Shown piece by piece: positions 1 through 6,140 of a stretch of 14,522 nucleotides of DNA. Below the pieces are notes generated by a model, which ran no database searches, was not told the DNA's origin, and worked only from the letters and a program-made list of their open reading frames with translations. The stretch lies in assembly GCA_023457135.1 (NCBI GenBank), contig JAEWMO010000031.1:1-14522 (forward strand), read 5' to 3'. How positions within the stretch are numbered: position 1 is the stretch's first letter; every line of letters begins with the position of its first letter. This DNA comes from Methanobacteriota archaeon. GTDB taxonomy: Archaea; Halobacteriota; Methanomicrobia; Methanomicrobiales; Methanoculleaceae. The translations under genes and the position numbers were made by a program.

Positions 1-779
1 ACGCCGAAGAACGGGGAGACGGCGAGAAGCGAGCCTGCCCGGGCGGCGCCGATGCCCCGGAGGGCAAGGAGGAAGAGGATGCTTGTCAGGCCCCCGTAGC
101 AGAGGAACCCGACCGCCATCCCGGCGGCGGCAGTGGCCGGGTCCGGGAGGTGCTCTCCTGCGGCGATAGCAATGAGGAGTGTGGCGGTGCCTGCCCCGAT
201 CCCCTTCACCGAGATGACCTGGAGGGGATCCTTTGCCGAGAGCCGCTGCCCCAGGTTGTTGTCGATGCCCCAGAAGAGGCAGGTGAGCAGGATGCCGAGC
301 GCCGGGAGGGAGAGCCCGAGACCCCCCGCCGGGTCCCGGGTGAGGAGGATGCACGCCGCAGTGATACAGCCGAGCGCAACCCAGACCCGGCGGCTCACCC
401 ACTCGCCGAAGACCGCTGCGGCGAGCAAGGTCGTCGCCACGGCCTCGAAGTTCAGGAGGAGGGCCGCCGTCGCCGCCGCCGTCCCCGGGAGGCTGAATAT
501 CAGCGTAACCGGTGCAAGGAGACCTCCAAAGATCGTCACCCCGATGAGCCAGGGGAGTTCGCTCCTCCCCGGCGGTGCCTCCACGTGGCTCCGGCGGGTG
601 CCTGATACGGTTCCGAGGAGCGAGAAGAGCAGGGCGCCAAGACCGCTCCCGAGTGAGACCAGCGCCGCGAGTGCGAGCGGCCCGGCCCCGCCGATGAGGA
701 GTTTGGTGAACGGGGCGCTCCCACCGATGAGGACCGCCGTTATCAGCGCACAGAGGACAGGGGTCCTGTAATGCGACAG
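1..779 (-). CDS. EamA/DMT-family permease, C-terminus cut by window edge
   Basis: Inner-membrane transporter of the drug/metabolite (EamA) superfamily; substrate unknown. The minus-strand reading frame is open from base 1 back to the stop of the upstream gene and encodes about 259 residues dominated by hydrophobic helices: at least eight are visible of the ten usual for the family, as two EamA repeats (about residues 5-135 and 145 to the edge). The segment near the edge (AGSLLAVSPFF) matches the family's conserved helix near the end of the second repeat, so about 30-40 residues are missing. The start is a problem: no ATG, GTG or TTG exists in this frame between the upstream stop and the first helix. 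The CTG at 779 gives a family-like N-terminus. An ATG at 793 lies in another frame and would join this one if the GGG run at 779-781 had one more base. CTG at 824, behind a GGAGG (833-837), is a further choice. Family confident, start uncertain. Confidence 0.8.
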   Translation of the reverse strand, partial: MSHYRTPVLCALITAVLIGGSAPFTKLLIGGAGPLALAALVSLGSGLGALLFSLLGTVSGTRRSHVEAPPGRSELPWLIGVTIFGGLLAPVTLIFSLPGTAAATAALLLNFEAVATTLLAAAVFGEWVSRRVWVALGCITAACILLTRDPAGGLGLSLPALGILLTCLFWGIDNNLGQRLSAKDPLQVISVKGIGAGTATLLIAIAAGEHLPDPATAAAGMAVGFLCYGGLTSILFLLALRGIGAARAGSLLAVSPFFG

Positions 780-842
780 GGTGGAGCGTTCATGGTTTCT
801 GCGGATAGGGCTGCGCGGGTACAGGAGAAAAGCCTCCGGGTT

Positions 843-858
843 GGTGGATAAAAATAGG
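843..858 (-). promoter_or_regulatory. TATA-type promoter of the EamA permease gene
   Basis: Minus strand reads CCTATTTTTATCCACC, an AT-rich island in GC-rich DNA between the substrate-binding protein stop (885) and the permease. It matches at 14 of 16 bases the element before the PAS protein (7213-7228). Transcription would begin near 825-830, which makes a start at 793, 779 or 824 possible. A separate promoter implies that the permease need not be co-transcribed with the binding protein. Confidence 0.5.
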
Positions 859-884
859 TGGGCCTGCCGGCCCGATAGTCTCCG

Positions 885-1682
885 TCAGTTCAGATTGTGC
901 TTCTCTTTGAGCTCTTCCCAGTAGGGATCGGCCTGCAGTTCCGCGAGCCCCTCGTTCATGAGCTCGAGAAGTGCCGTATCCTCCTTCCGGATGGCGACGC
1001 CGAACTGCTCCTGCTCCTGCGTCTGGACGGAGCCGATGGTCTTGATGAGCGGCTTGTCCCGGATGATGTCCTGGAGGGAGACGTCGTCGTACATGACCGC
1101 ATCGATCCTGCCGATCTCAAGGTCGCTGACGGCAGCCGGTGTGTCGGCGTAGAGTTTCAGGTTCTCCTTGGGCATCTTTCCGGTCTCGATCAGGTTCTCT
1201 TCGATCCAGTGGGCGGCGGTGCATCCGCGCTGCGCCCCGAGGACCGCCTTTCCGGCAAGGACGTCATCAAGCGTCAGGTTCGAGTCCTCGCGAGCTGCGA
1301 CGTCCTGGTTGATCGACCAGTAGGGGTTGCTGAAGTTGACCACTGCCTGCCGCTCGGGCGTGATCGACATGCCGGCATAGACCATATCGATCTTCCCCGC
1401 CTGGAGGGTGGGGATGATGGCGTCCCAGTCCACTGCCATGAACGTCACGTTGATGCCCTTCTTCTCGGCGATCCACTTCATAGAGTCGACATCGAATCCC
1501 TGGGCGTTGCCGTCCTTGTCGACGTAGCTGTACGGCGGGTATGCGCCGTCGATGCCGACGATGTAGGAATCCTTCAGTTCCGCTCCACCGGTCTGCTCGG
1601 TCGTGCCGGTGCACCCTGCACCTGCAACTGCCAGCACTGCGACGATGCAGGCGAGCAGCGTAAGAATGCCATGCGTTCTCAT
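885..1682 (-). CDS. ABC transporter substrate-binding lipoprotein, polar amino-acid type
   Basis: Extracellular solute receptor of the SBP_bac_3 (type 2 periplasmic binding fold) family, 265 residues, usual length. A hydrophobic signal segment (residues 5-22) ends at GAGC, with Cys24 the probable lipid attachment site; a TG-rich linker follows. Family signatures: PPYSYVDKDGNAQGFDVD (49-66), the WDAIIPTLQAGKID segment (86-99), and SITPERQ with an adjacent NFSNPYW (106-122), where the Arg normally holds the substrate carboxylate. YDD near residue 205 supplies the acidic residue that usually meets the amino group. ATG at 1682 is chosen over an in-frame start at 1763 because it places the signal peptide at the N-terminus. 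No permease or ATPase subunit is adjacent, so its partners are elsewhere or it acts as an orphan receptor. Exact ligand not predictable. Confidence 0.9.
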   Translation of the reverse strand: MRTHGILTLLACIVAVLAVAGAGCTGTTEQTGGAELKDSYIVGIDGAYPPYSYVDKDGNAQGFDVDSMKWIAEKKGINVTFMAVDWDAIIPTLQAGKIDMVYAGMSITPERQAVVNFSNPYWSINQDVAAREDSNLTLDDVLAGKAVLGAQRGCTAAHWIEENLIETGKMPKENLKLYADTPAAVSDLEIGRIDAVMYDDVSLQDIIRDKPLIKTIGSVQTQEQEQFGVAIRKEDTALLELMNEGLAELQADPYWEELKEKHNLN

Positions 1683-1701
1683 GGGAAAGGGGTTTGAAAG
1701 G

Positions 1702-1713
1702 TAAGTAAAATTA
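1702..1713 (-). promoter_or_regulatory. Possible TATA box of the substrate-binding protein gene
   Basis: The minus strand carries TTAATTTTACTTA, the most AT-rich stretch before the ATG at 1682 and 20-31 bases upstream of it. No clear Shine-Dalgarno sequence precedes the ATG, which fits a leaderless or very short-leader transcript. Confidence 0.4.
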
Positions 1714-1772
1714 ACCTTTTGATATGGCCCTGCCAGGAAGATTGCTGGCCCGACGGCCGGCAAATTATCCTG

Positions 1773-1838
1773 TTCCGGGAGAATCCCGGCATCCCGCTGC
1801 CTTCCCGTTCGAACCGGTGCGGTTTCCGGAATCCCGGC
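1773..1838. repeat. Two copies of a GC-rich dyad element in an intergenic region
   Basis: TTCCGGGAGAATCCCGGC (1773-1790) and TTCCGGAATCCCGGC (1824-1838) are near-copies differing by a three-base insertion. The first is a perfect 6-bp stem CCGGGA/TCCCGG with a 3-base loop. They lie between the divergent binding-protein and DUF2795 genes, upstream of both. They could be operator half-sites or merely degenerate GC-rich sequence. Confidence 0.35.
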
Positions 1839-1879
1839 TGAGCCAGGGCAGGCCTCACCGCCACGGCGTGAGCGATAGG

Positions 1880-1886
1880 TATTTAC
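1880..1886 (+). promoter_or_regulatory. TATA-like element of the DUF2795 gene
   Basis: TATTTAC in the AT-rich segment ATAGGTATTTACTTCATA, about 60 bases before the chosen ATG at 1946. Transcription would start near 1905-1910, leaving a leader of about 40 bases that carries all or part of the hairpin at 1901-1915. Confidence 0.4.
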
Positions 1887-1900
1887 TTCATACCCTCACT

Positions 1901-1915
1901 CGGGAGCGTCTCCCG
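1901..1915 (+). repeat. Short hairpin in the DUF2795 leader
   Basis: CGGGAG and CTCCCG form a perfect 6-bp stem around a 3-base loop, about 30 bases before the ATG and ahead of the ribosome binding site (AAGGTGG, 1931-1937). Role unknown. Confidence 0.35.
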
Positions 1916-1945
1916 GAAGGGAGCATGTAGAAGGTGGGAAGAAGT

Positions 1946-2200
1946 ATGAAAGGCATGAAAGAGTCCGCCATGGGCGGGTTATCAAAGGCTACCGGGGCCC
2001 TGCAGGGACTCGACCCGCGGATGATCGATATGATCATGTCCCGGCTCAATTTCCCGGCATCGAAGAGCAACCTTATCACCCGGGCGCAGGATAGCGGAGC
2101 GTCGCAGGGCATCCTCGACGTCTTGAACCAGTTCGAGGATAAGCAGTACAACAGCTCAGACGACGTCAAAGCCGAGATTCAGAGGATTCAGCAGAAATAA
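1946..2200 (+). CDS. Small DUF2795-family protein
   Basis: 84-residue soluble protein. Residues 33-78 (RLNFPASK, then LITRAQDSGAS, then ILDVLNQFEDKQYNSSDDVK) match my memory of the DUF2795 pattern: a helical domain with PASK/DL, a GA turn, a conserved LP-or-F segment, then Y-x-S-x-x-DV. Biochemical function is unknown. The N-terminal 30 residues are Met- and Gly-rich and lie outside the domain. ATG at 1946 is chosen because AAGGTGG (1931-1937) sits 8 bases upstream; an in-frame GTG at 1934 lies inside that site. A T7 run follows the stop, so the gene appears to be transcribed alone. No signal peptide, no Cys. Confidence 0.75.
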   Translation: MKGMKESAMGGLSKATGALQGLDPRMIDMIMSRLNFPASKSNLITRAQDSGASQGILDVLNQFEDKQYNSSDDVKAEIQRIQQK

Positions 2201-2202
2201 CC

Positions 2203-2209
2203 TTTTTTT
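2203..2209 (+). terminator. Oligo-T terminator after the DUF2795 gene
   Basis: Seven consecutive T bases begin three bases after the TAA stop, in otherwise GC-rich DNA. T runs suffice for termination in many archaea. Confidence 0.6.
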
Positions 2210-2275
2210 GAGGGGGGAGCAGGTGCCTGATGCGCGATCGTGCCGCAGGATGGCAATCCACGCCGAAGGCCCGTC

Positions 2276-2309
2276 GCCGCACCGGAGGAGGGTCTCCTCC
2301 TTCTGCGGC
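2276..2309 (+). repeat. Two-tier hairpin just upstream of the phosphodiesterase promoter
   Basis: The outer stem GCCGCA/TGCGGC (2276-2281 with 2304-2309) and the perfect inner stem GGAGGAG/CTCCTCC (2284-2290 with 2294-2300, 3-base loop) give 13 bp with one small internal loop. It ends seven bases before the TATA element at 2316. It lies about 70 bases past the T-run of the preceding gene, so it could be a second terminator or an operator. Confidence 0.5.
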
Positions 2310-2315
2310 CGCCAT

Positions 2316-2323
2316 CTATATCC
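2316..2323 (+). promoter_or_regulatory. TATA box of the glycerophosphodiester phosphodiesterase gene
   Basis: CTATATCC, centred about 28 bases before the ATG at 2347. This supports that ATG and a very short leader, and argues against the longer in-frame start at 2230, which would lie upstream of the promoter. Confidence 0.55.
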
Positions 2324-2346
2324 TCTTGTGGGATGCATGGCGTGCC

Positions 2347-3054
2347 ATGCTCATCATCGGACACCGTGGCGCGAAGGGTATCGAGCCGGAGAACACCCTG
2401 CGGGCCCTGCGGAGAGGTATGGCATGCGCCGACCTGGTCGAGGTCGATGTGCGCCTCACAAAGGACGGTATTCCCGTTGTGATCCATGACGCAACCGTCG
2501 ACCGGACGACGGATGGGACCGGGCCGGTCAAGGAGTACACCATCGAAGGCTTAAAAGAACTGGACGCGGGAGAAGGCGAGGCTATCCCGGCTCTCCACGA
2601 GGTCCTCGACCTCGTGCAGGGGAAGACCGGGCTTGTCGTTGAGATCAAGGAGCCCGGAACTGAAGCGATCGTTGTCTCGGTGCTCATGGACCGGATGCCC
2701 GAGAGGCTCTTCCTGGTCTCGTCCCATCCCGGAAGCGTCGCGACGATGAAGAAACTCCTTCCCGGGGTGCCGGCGGGGCTGATCTGCTCGCAGGGAACTC
2801 CCGACCCCGTCGGGCTCGCCTGCACGGCCGCGGCCGATCTCATCCTCCCGCGATGGGATCGGATTTCAGCTGAAATGGTGGAAGAGGCGCACAGCGCCGG
2901 GCTGCTCGTTGTTCCCTGGACGCTGAACGCAGAGGAAGAACTCAAAGAAGCAGCCCGGCTCGGCGTTGACGGGCTCGCGACCGATGATCCCTGCGCCGCA
3001 CGGAAGTTTCTGCAGGAGGGAATGCCTGCCGGGATCAGCCGAACCGGGTCCTGA
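2347..3054 (+). CDS. Glycerophosphodiester phosphodiesterase
   Basis: Hydrolyses glycerophosphodiesters to an alcohol and glycerol phosphate; cytoplasmic TIM-barrel GDPD family. 235 residues, typical of short single-domain members. Catalytic and metal sites are intact: HRG at 6-8, ENT at 15-17, E32 and D34 in EVDVRLTKDG, H47 in VVIHD, and E99/K101 in VVEIKEP. The C-terminal half has the usual LILPRWDRIS and VVPWTLN strands. There is no signal peptide, so it probably acts on internal lipid head-group products; in an archaeon these would derive from ether lipids (inference). The 3' end overlaps the convergent aminotransferase by 20 bases. Expression probably comes from the TATA box at 2316. Confidence 0.9.
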   Translation: MLIIGHRGAKGIEPENTLRALRRGMACADLVEVDVRLTKDGIPVVIHDATVDRTTDGTGPVKEYTIEGLKELDAGEGEAIPALHEVLDLVQGKTGLVVEIKEPGTEAIVVSVLMDRMPERLFLVSSHPGSVATMKKLLPGVPAGLICSQGTPDPVGLACTAAADLILPRWDRISAEMVEEAHSAGLLVVPWTLNAEEELKEAARLGVDGLATDDPCAARKFLQEGMPAGISRTGS

Positions 3055-4153
3055 GGTAACCGTCGAGGCGCTCCAGTGCCTCGGGCATATCCAGTCTCCC
3101 GTAGCCGAACCGGATATGGGCGTCGCCGTGCTCGAAGACGGTTGCCGGGACGAGGAGGACGCCTGCCGACTCGAGCAGGTCGGTGCAGAATGCAGAAGCG
3201 CCTCTCCCCGCCCTGAGCCGGGGAAACGCCGTCGTTCCTCCCCGGGGACGGACCCATAAGAAGAGGCCACTCCAGTCCGCAAAGAAGCGCTCCAGCAGCC
3301 CGACATTCCGCCGCACGACCTCCAGGTTCCGGGCGACGATCTTGCCCCGGTGGCGGAGCGCGATCCCTGCGAAGAACTCGCCGGGCGCGCTGTTGCAGAT
3401 GGTCGAGTAGTCCTTGTAGCTCGCAAGCCGGTCGAGCAGGTCCCGGTCGCGGGTCACGATCCACCCTACACGGAGCCCGGCAAGCCCGTATGCCTTCGAG
3501 ACATCTCCGAGCGAGATGTGACCCCCCGGCAGCTCCGCCATGGCAGGGAGGCGATCGTCGGCCCGGTGCTCGAGGAACCGGTAGACCTCGTCGGAGAAGA
3601 TGATGATGCCCCGCTCCTCCGCAAACCGGACCAGGGCCCGAACGTCGCTCTCCGGAAACAGGTAGCCGGTGGGGTTGTGCGGGGAGTTGATGACGATCAC
3701 CTTCGTTGCCGGCCGGACCAGGCCCTGCAGCGCCTCGATATCCGGGCTCCAGCCCTTCTCCTCATCCATCCGCCAGAGCGTGACGTCGCATCCGATCGAG
3801 CGGGCGACCTCGTAGAGCGACGGGTATGCAGGGAACTGGACGATGACGTGATCGCCGGGCCAGAGGGCGGTCATCATGAACGCCATGATCCCTTCGGATG
3901 CCCCGTTGAACGTGACGACCTCATCAGGCGTTATCCCCGAATACTGTTCGGCGATCGCCTCCCGGAGCCAGGGGCTCCCGGCCGGATCGACGTAGCCGAG
4001 CCGCATCCGCAGGAGGTTCTCTTCGGACCCGGGCTCAAGGGAGAGGAGTTCCTGCACGCTCATCGTCTCGCTGTCGGAGGCACCGAGCACGTAAGGAGCC
4101 CGGAACTCGCGTTCGGCCAGGAACCGCTCCAGCCTGAACTCGCGTATCGCCAT
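3035..4153 (-). CDS. PLP-dependent aminotransferase, class I/II
   Basis: Transfers amino groups using pyridoxal phosphate (fold type I); substrate not assignable. 372 residues, slightly shorter than aspartate aminotransferases. Visible sites: NGASEG (83-88) for the cofactor phosphate, Y110 in FPAYPSLYE stacking on the ring, N160 in SPHNPTG, D188 and Y191 in SDEVYR, Schiff-base lysine K220 in DVSKAYGLAGLRVGW, and R348 in IRFGYG for the substrate carboxylate. All key residues are present, so it should be active. It lies 23 bases downstream of the alpha/beta hydrolase on the same strand, with a GGTGA site (4161-4165) seven bases before the ATG, so the two are probably one operon. The tail-to-tail overlap with the phosphodiesterase may allow antisense interference at the 3' ends. 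Confidence 0.9.
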   Translation of the reverse strand: MAIREFRLERFLAEREFRAPYVLGASDSETMSVQELLSLEPGSEENLLRMRLGYVDPAGSPWLREAIAEQYSGITPDEVVTFNGASEGIMAFMMTALWPGDHVIVQFPAYPSLYEVARSIGCDVTLWRMDEEKGWSPDIEALQGLVRPATKVIVINSPHNPTGYLFPESDVRALVRFAEERGIIIFSDEVYRFLEHRADDRLPAMAELPGGHISLGDVSKAYGLAGLRVGWIVTRDRDLLDRLASYKDYSTICNSAPGEFFAGIALRHRGKIVARNLEVVRRNVGLLERFFADWSGLFLWVRPRGGTTAFPRLRAGRGASAFCTDLLESAGVLLVPATVFEHGDAHIRFGYGRLDMPEALERLDGYLRTRFG

Positions 4154-4176
4154 CTCCGGTCACCGGCCCCTTCCGT

Positions 4177-4875
4177 TCAGACGAGCGTCCCCGGCAGGTG
4201 CTTGAGGAGCCACGCCTTCACCTCGACGTAGAGGCTCTCGGCCACCTCGTCGAGGATGTGGCCCGCCCCTTCGTAGATGACCAGCCGCCTGGGCTCGCCG
4301 GCACGCCGGTAGACCTCCTCTGAGAACCGGTGGGGAAGGACCGGGTCGGCATCCCCGTGGATCAGGAGGACGGCTGCCCGTCCGGCGAGCCCTGCAACCG
4401 GTCCGGTCCCGGTCTCCTGCGTCGAGATGGCGACGACGGCCCCGACCGCCGGGTCGCTTGCCGCCGCCTGGATCACCACCGCACCCCCGAACGAGTGCCC
4501 GACGAGGCCGATGGCCGTGATGCCCTGGCTCTCAAGGTAGCGCAGCCCGATGACTGTATCGATGGTCGACTCCACGAGATCTCCCGGGTGCCGGTAGCGC
4601 ACCCGGAGCGTGCTGATCCGATCGTTCTTGAGGTCTTCTGCCAGCCGCGGATACAGTTCCCGTCCCGGCGTGTCGAACCCGCCACCGGTCCCGCCCACCA
4701 TGACGATGCCGTCCCGGGCCCCTTCCGCCTCATAGTAGCGGCAGGAGACGGTTCCTCGGTCGGTCTCGATCTCCACCATATCGTAAGCCTCAACGGGCTG
4801 TGGCACCCTTCTCACGGCCCTGGGGCGCACCTCGACCGTTGTAGCCTCCACTTCAACTGCAGCAGTCCTGAACAT
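4177..4875 (-). CDS. Alpha/beta hydrolase, dienelactone-hydrolase-like
   Basis: Serine hydrolase of the alpha/beta fold, 232 residues; substrate unknown. The nucleophile elbow GHSFGG places Ser128; the acid is probably D177 in HGDADPVLP and the base His206 in GAGHILDE. VGGTGGG (60-66) could form the oxyanion region. The first 30 residues (TAAVEVEATTVEVRPRAV) are an extension before the core; a start at Met33 is a shorter alternative, but no better ribosome site is seen there. It is first in a likely two-gene unit with the aminotransferase. Its leader may be long and structured, because the nearest good AT-rich promoter candidate lies beyond the two hairpins at 4932-4979. Fold confident, role open. 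Confidence 0.85.
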   Translation of the reverse strand: MFRTAAVEVEATTVEVRPRAVRRVPQPVEAYDMVEIETDRGTVSCRYYEAEGARDGIVMVGGTGGGFDTPGRELYPRLAEDLKNDRISTLRVRYRHPGDLVESTIDTVIGLRYLESQGITAIGLVGHSFGGAVVIQAAASDPAVGAVVAISTQETGTGPVAGLAGRAAVLLIHGDADPVLPHRFSEEVYRRAGEPRRLVIYEGAGHILDEVAESLYVEVKAWLLKHLPGTLV

Positions 4876-4931
4876 GGCAGGCAGTTACCGTCCCGCATAC
4901 TTCTCTCTTGCGGCGGGGATCCGGTACTGCC

Positions 4932-4951
4932 CGCGAGGAGATATCCTCGCG
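4932..4951. repeat. Perfect hairpin 1 in the hydrolase/HtrA divergent region
   Basis: CGCGAGGA (4932-4939) and TCCTCGCG (4944-4951) form a perfect 8-bp stem with the 4-base loop GATA. It directly abuts hairpin 2. It lies about 57 bases before the hydrolase ATG and 98 before the HtrA ATG. Confidence 0.6.
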
Positions 4952-4979
4952 CGCCGGAGAGAGAACCGGTCTCCGGCGC
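4951..4979. repeat. Perfect hairpin 2 in the hydrolase/HtrA divergent region
   Basis: GCGCCGGAGA (4951-4960) and TCTCCGGCGC (4970-4979) form a perfect 10-bp stem with a 9-base loop. It shares base 4951 with hairpin 1, so the two could stack end to end. If the hydrolase is transcribed from the AT-rich segment near 5020-5043, both would be in its leader RNA. Confidence 0.6.
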
Positions 4980-5017
4980 CCGGCGCGATGGATCTGTACA
5001 AATCCGGGCAGAAAGTA

Positions 5018-5051
5018 CATTACTATTTATTACAAAATATAATGTGTAATG
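5018..5051. promoter_or_regulatory. AT-rich promoter region, with inverted repeat, between hydrolase and HtrA
   Basis: TACTATTTATTAC (5021-5033) is a TATA box about 22 bases before the HtrA ATG; no Shine-Dalgarno sequence is visible, so a leaderless transcript is likely. On the minus strand TTATATTTT (5035-5043) could drive the hydrolase. An inverted repeat CATTAC (5018-5023)/GTAATG (5046-5051) brackets the box and includes the HtrA start codon, a possible repressor site. Confidence 0.5.
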
Positions 5052-6101
5052 GATAAAATCGAGCGTAGACTCTTCCAGCATGCCGGCAGCGCATCCGGGG
5101 CCTCCGGCAGTGCGGTGCGCGCTGCGTCCCCTGGTGATGAGGAGACGGATGCGGACCTCCTCGACGCCTACTCCCGGGCCGTTGTCCAGGTCGTTCGCTC
5201 CGCGGGACCCGCGGTCGTGAGCGTTGTCGTGGGGAAAGACCCCCGTGGCCGGGGAGGCGACCCGGTCGGGGCGGGTTCGGGCGTCGTCGTGGCGCCGGAC
5301 GGCTACGTCATGACCAACAACCATGTCGTGCAGGGGGCGGGGAGGATCGAGATCCGTACGGCGGACGGAACCGCCCTTCCGGCACGCCTGGCCGGGGCCG
5401 ACCCGGCGACCGATCTCGCCGTGCTCCGGGCCGAGACCGGGGGGTTGCCGTACGCTTCGTTCGGCGACTCCGCGGCGCTCTCGGTCGGCCAGCTCGCAAT
5501 AGCCATCGGCAACCCGCTCGGCTTTGACTCGACCGTCTCGACGGGAGTCCTGAGCGCTCTCGGCCGGTCACTCCGGAGCCGGGACGGCCGCCTGATCGAG
5601 AATATCATCCAGCATACCGCGCCGTTAAACCCCGGCAACTCCGGCGGCCCGCTGGTGGATTCCCGCGGCCGGGTCATCGGCATCAACACGGCGATCATCC
5701 CCATGGCCCAGGGCATCTGCTTCTCGATACCCTCGAACACCGCAACCTGGGTTCTCCCGCAGCTGGTCGCAAGCGGCAGGGTCCGGCGCGGCTACCTCGG
5801 CATCGCCGGCCAGGCCCGGCCGCTGGAGCGATCCCTTGTCGTGGCGATCGGGCTTAGCGCGAACCAGGCGGTCGAGGTCGTCTCGGTGAACCGCACAAGC
5901 CCCGCCGGCAGGGCAGGGCTCCGGCCGGGCGACCTGATCATCGCCATCAACGAGACCGACGTTGCGTGCGTGGACGACCTGCACCGGTTCCTCGCCACCT
6001 GGCCCATCGAGAGACCGGCAACCCTGACGCTTCTTCGGGACGGGCGGCGGATCACGCTCCCGATCGTCCCGGTGGAAGCCGTTGCGTGCCCTGCGGGGTG
6101 A
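5049..6101 (+). CDS. HtrA/Deg-type serine protease with one PDZ domain, apparently cytoplasmic
   Basis: Trypsin-fold stress protease or chaperone, 350 residues. The catalytic triad is complete: His92 in TNNHVV, Asp122 in DPATDLAVL and Ser198 in LNPGNSGGPL. The protease domain spans about 42-240. A single PDZ domain (about 245-345, with GYLGI and the GLRPGDLIIAIN carboxylate-binding region) should recognise C-termini or hydrophobic segments. There is no signal peptide or membrane helix: the first 40 residues are polar and Ala/Gly/Ser-rich. Most bacterial HtrA proteins are exported, so this one probably works in the cytosol unless exported by a route I cannot see. It is divergent from the hydrolase and convergent with the nitroreductase. 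Confidence 0.92.
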   Translation: MDKIERRLFQHAGSASGASGSAVRAASPGDEETDADLLDAYSRAVVQVVRSAGPAVVSVVVGKDPRGRGGDPVGAGSGVVVAPDGYVMTNNHVVQGAGRIEIRTADGTALPARLAGADPATDLAVLRAETGGLPYASFGDSAALSVGQLAIAIGNPLGFDSTVSTGVLSALGRSLRSRDGRLIENIIQHTAPLNPGNSGGPLVDSRGRVIGINTAIIPMAQGICFSIPSNTATWVLPQLVASGRVRRGYLGIAGQARPLERSLVVAIGLSANQAVEVVSVNRTSPAGRAGLRPGDLIIAINETDVACVDDLHRFLATWPIERPATLTLLRDGRRITLPIVPVEAVACPAG

Positions 6102-6103
6102 GC

Positions 6104-6123
6104 GGCGGACGGGCCGTCCTGCC
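6104..6123. terminator. Hairpin between convergent HtrA and nitroreductase genes
   Basis: GGACG/CGTCC (6107-6111 with 6115-6119), extended by three outer pairs across one bulged T, sits in the 39-base gap between the two stop codons. It could help terminate either transcript. No T-run follows, so the call is weak. Confidence 0.35.
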
Positions 6124-6140
6124 GGCTTCCCCCGCGGCGG

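Noticed and set aside
133..771. Plus-strand frames of 212 and 151 codons at the left edge
   Set aside because: They lie opposite a clear multi-helix permease; their products are Arg/Pro/Ala-rich and lack motifs.
897..1697. 266-codon plus-strand frame opposite the substrate-binding protein
   Set aside because: Shadow of a well-supported gene in high-GC DNA; the product has no family-like motif.
1800..1820. TTCGAAC resembling a tRNA T-loop, possible integration scar
   Set aside because: No 5-bp T-stem, acceptor stem or anticodon arm can be drawn around it, and no integrase is near.
2230..2346. Earlier in-frame start for the phosphodiesterase
   Set aside because: It precedes the TATA box and crosses the hairpin; GDPD proteins normally start a few residues before the HRG motif.
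3350..4231. 293-codon plus-strand frame opposite the aminotransferase
   Set aside because: The product is rich in Arg, Asp and Pro with no recognisable domain, while the opposite strand has a complete set of PLP-enzyme motifs.
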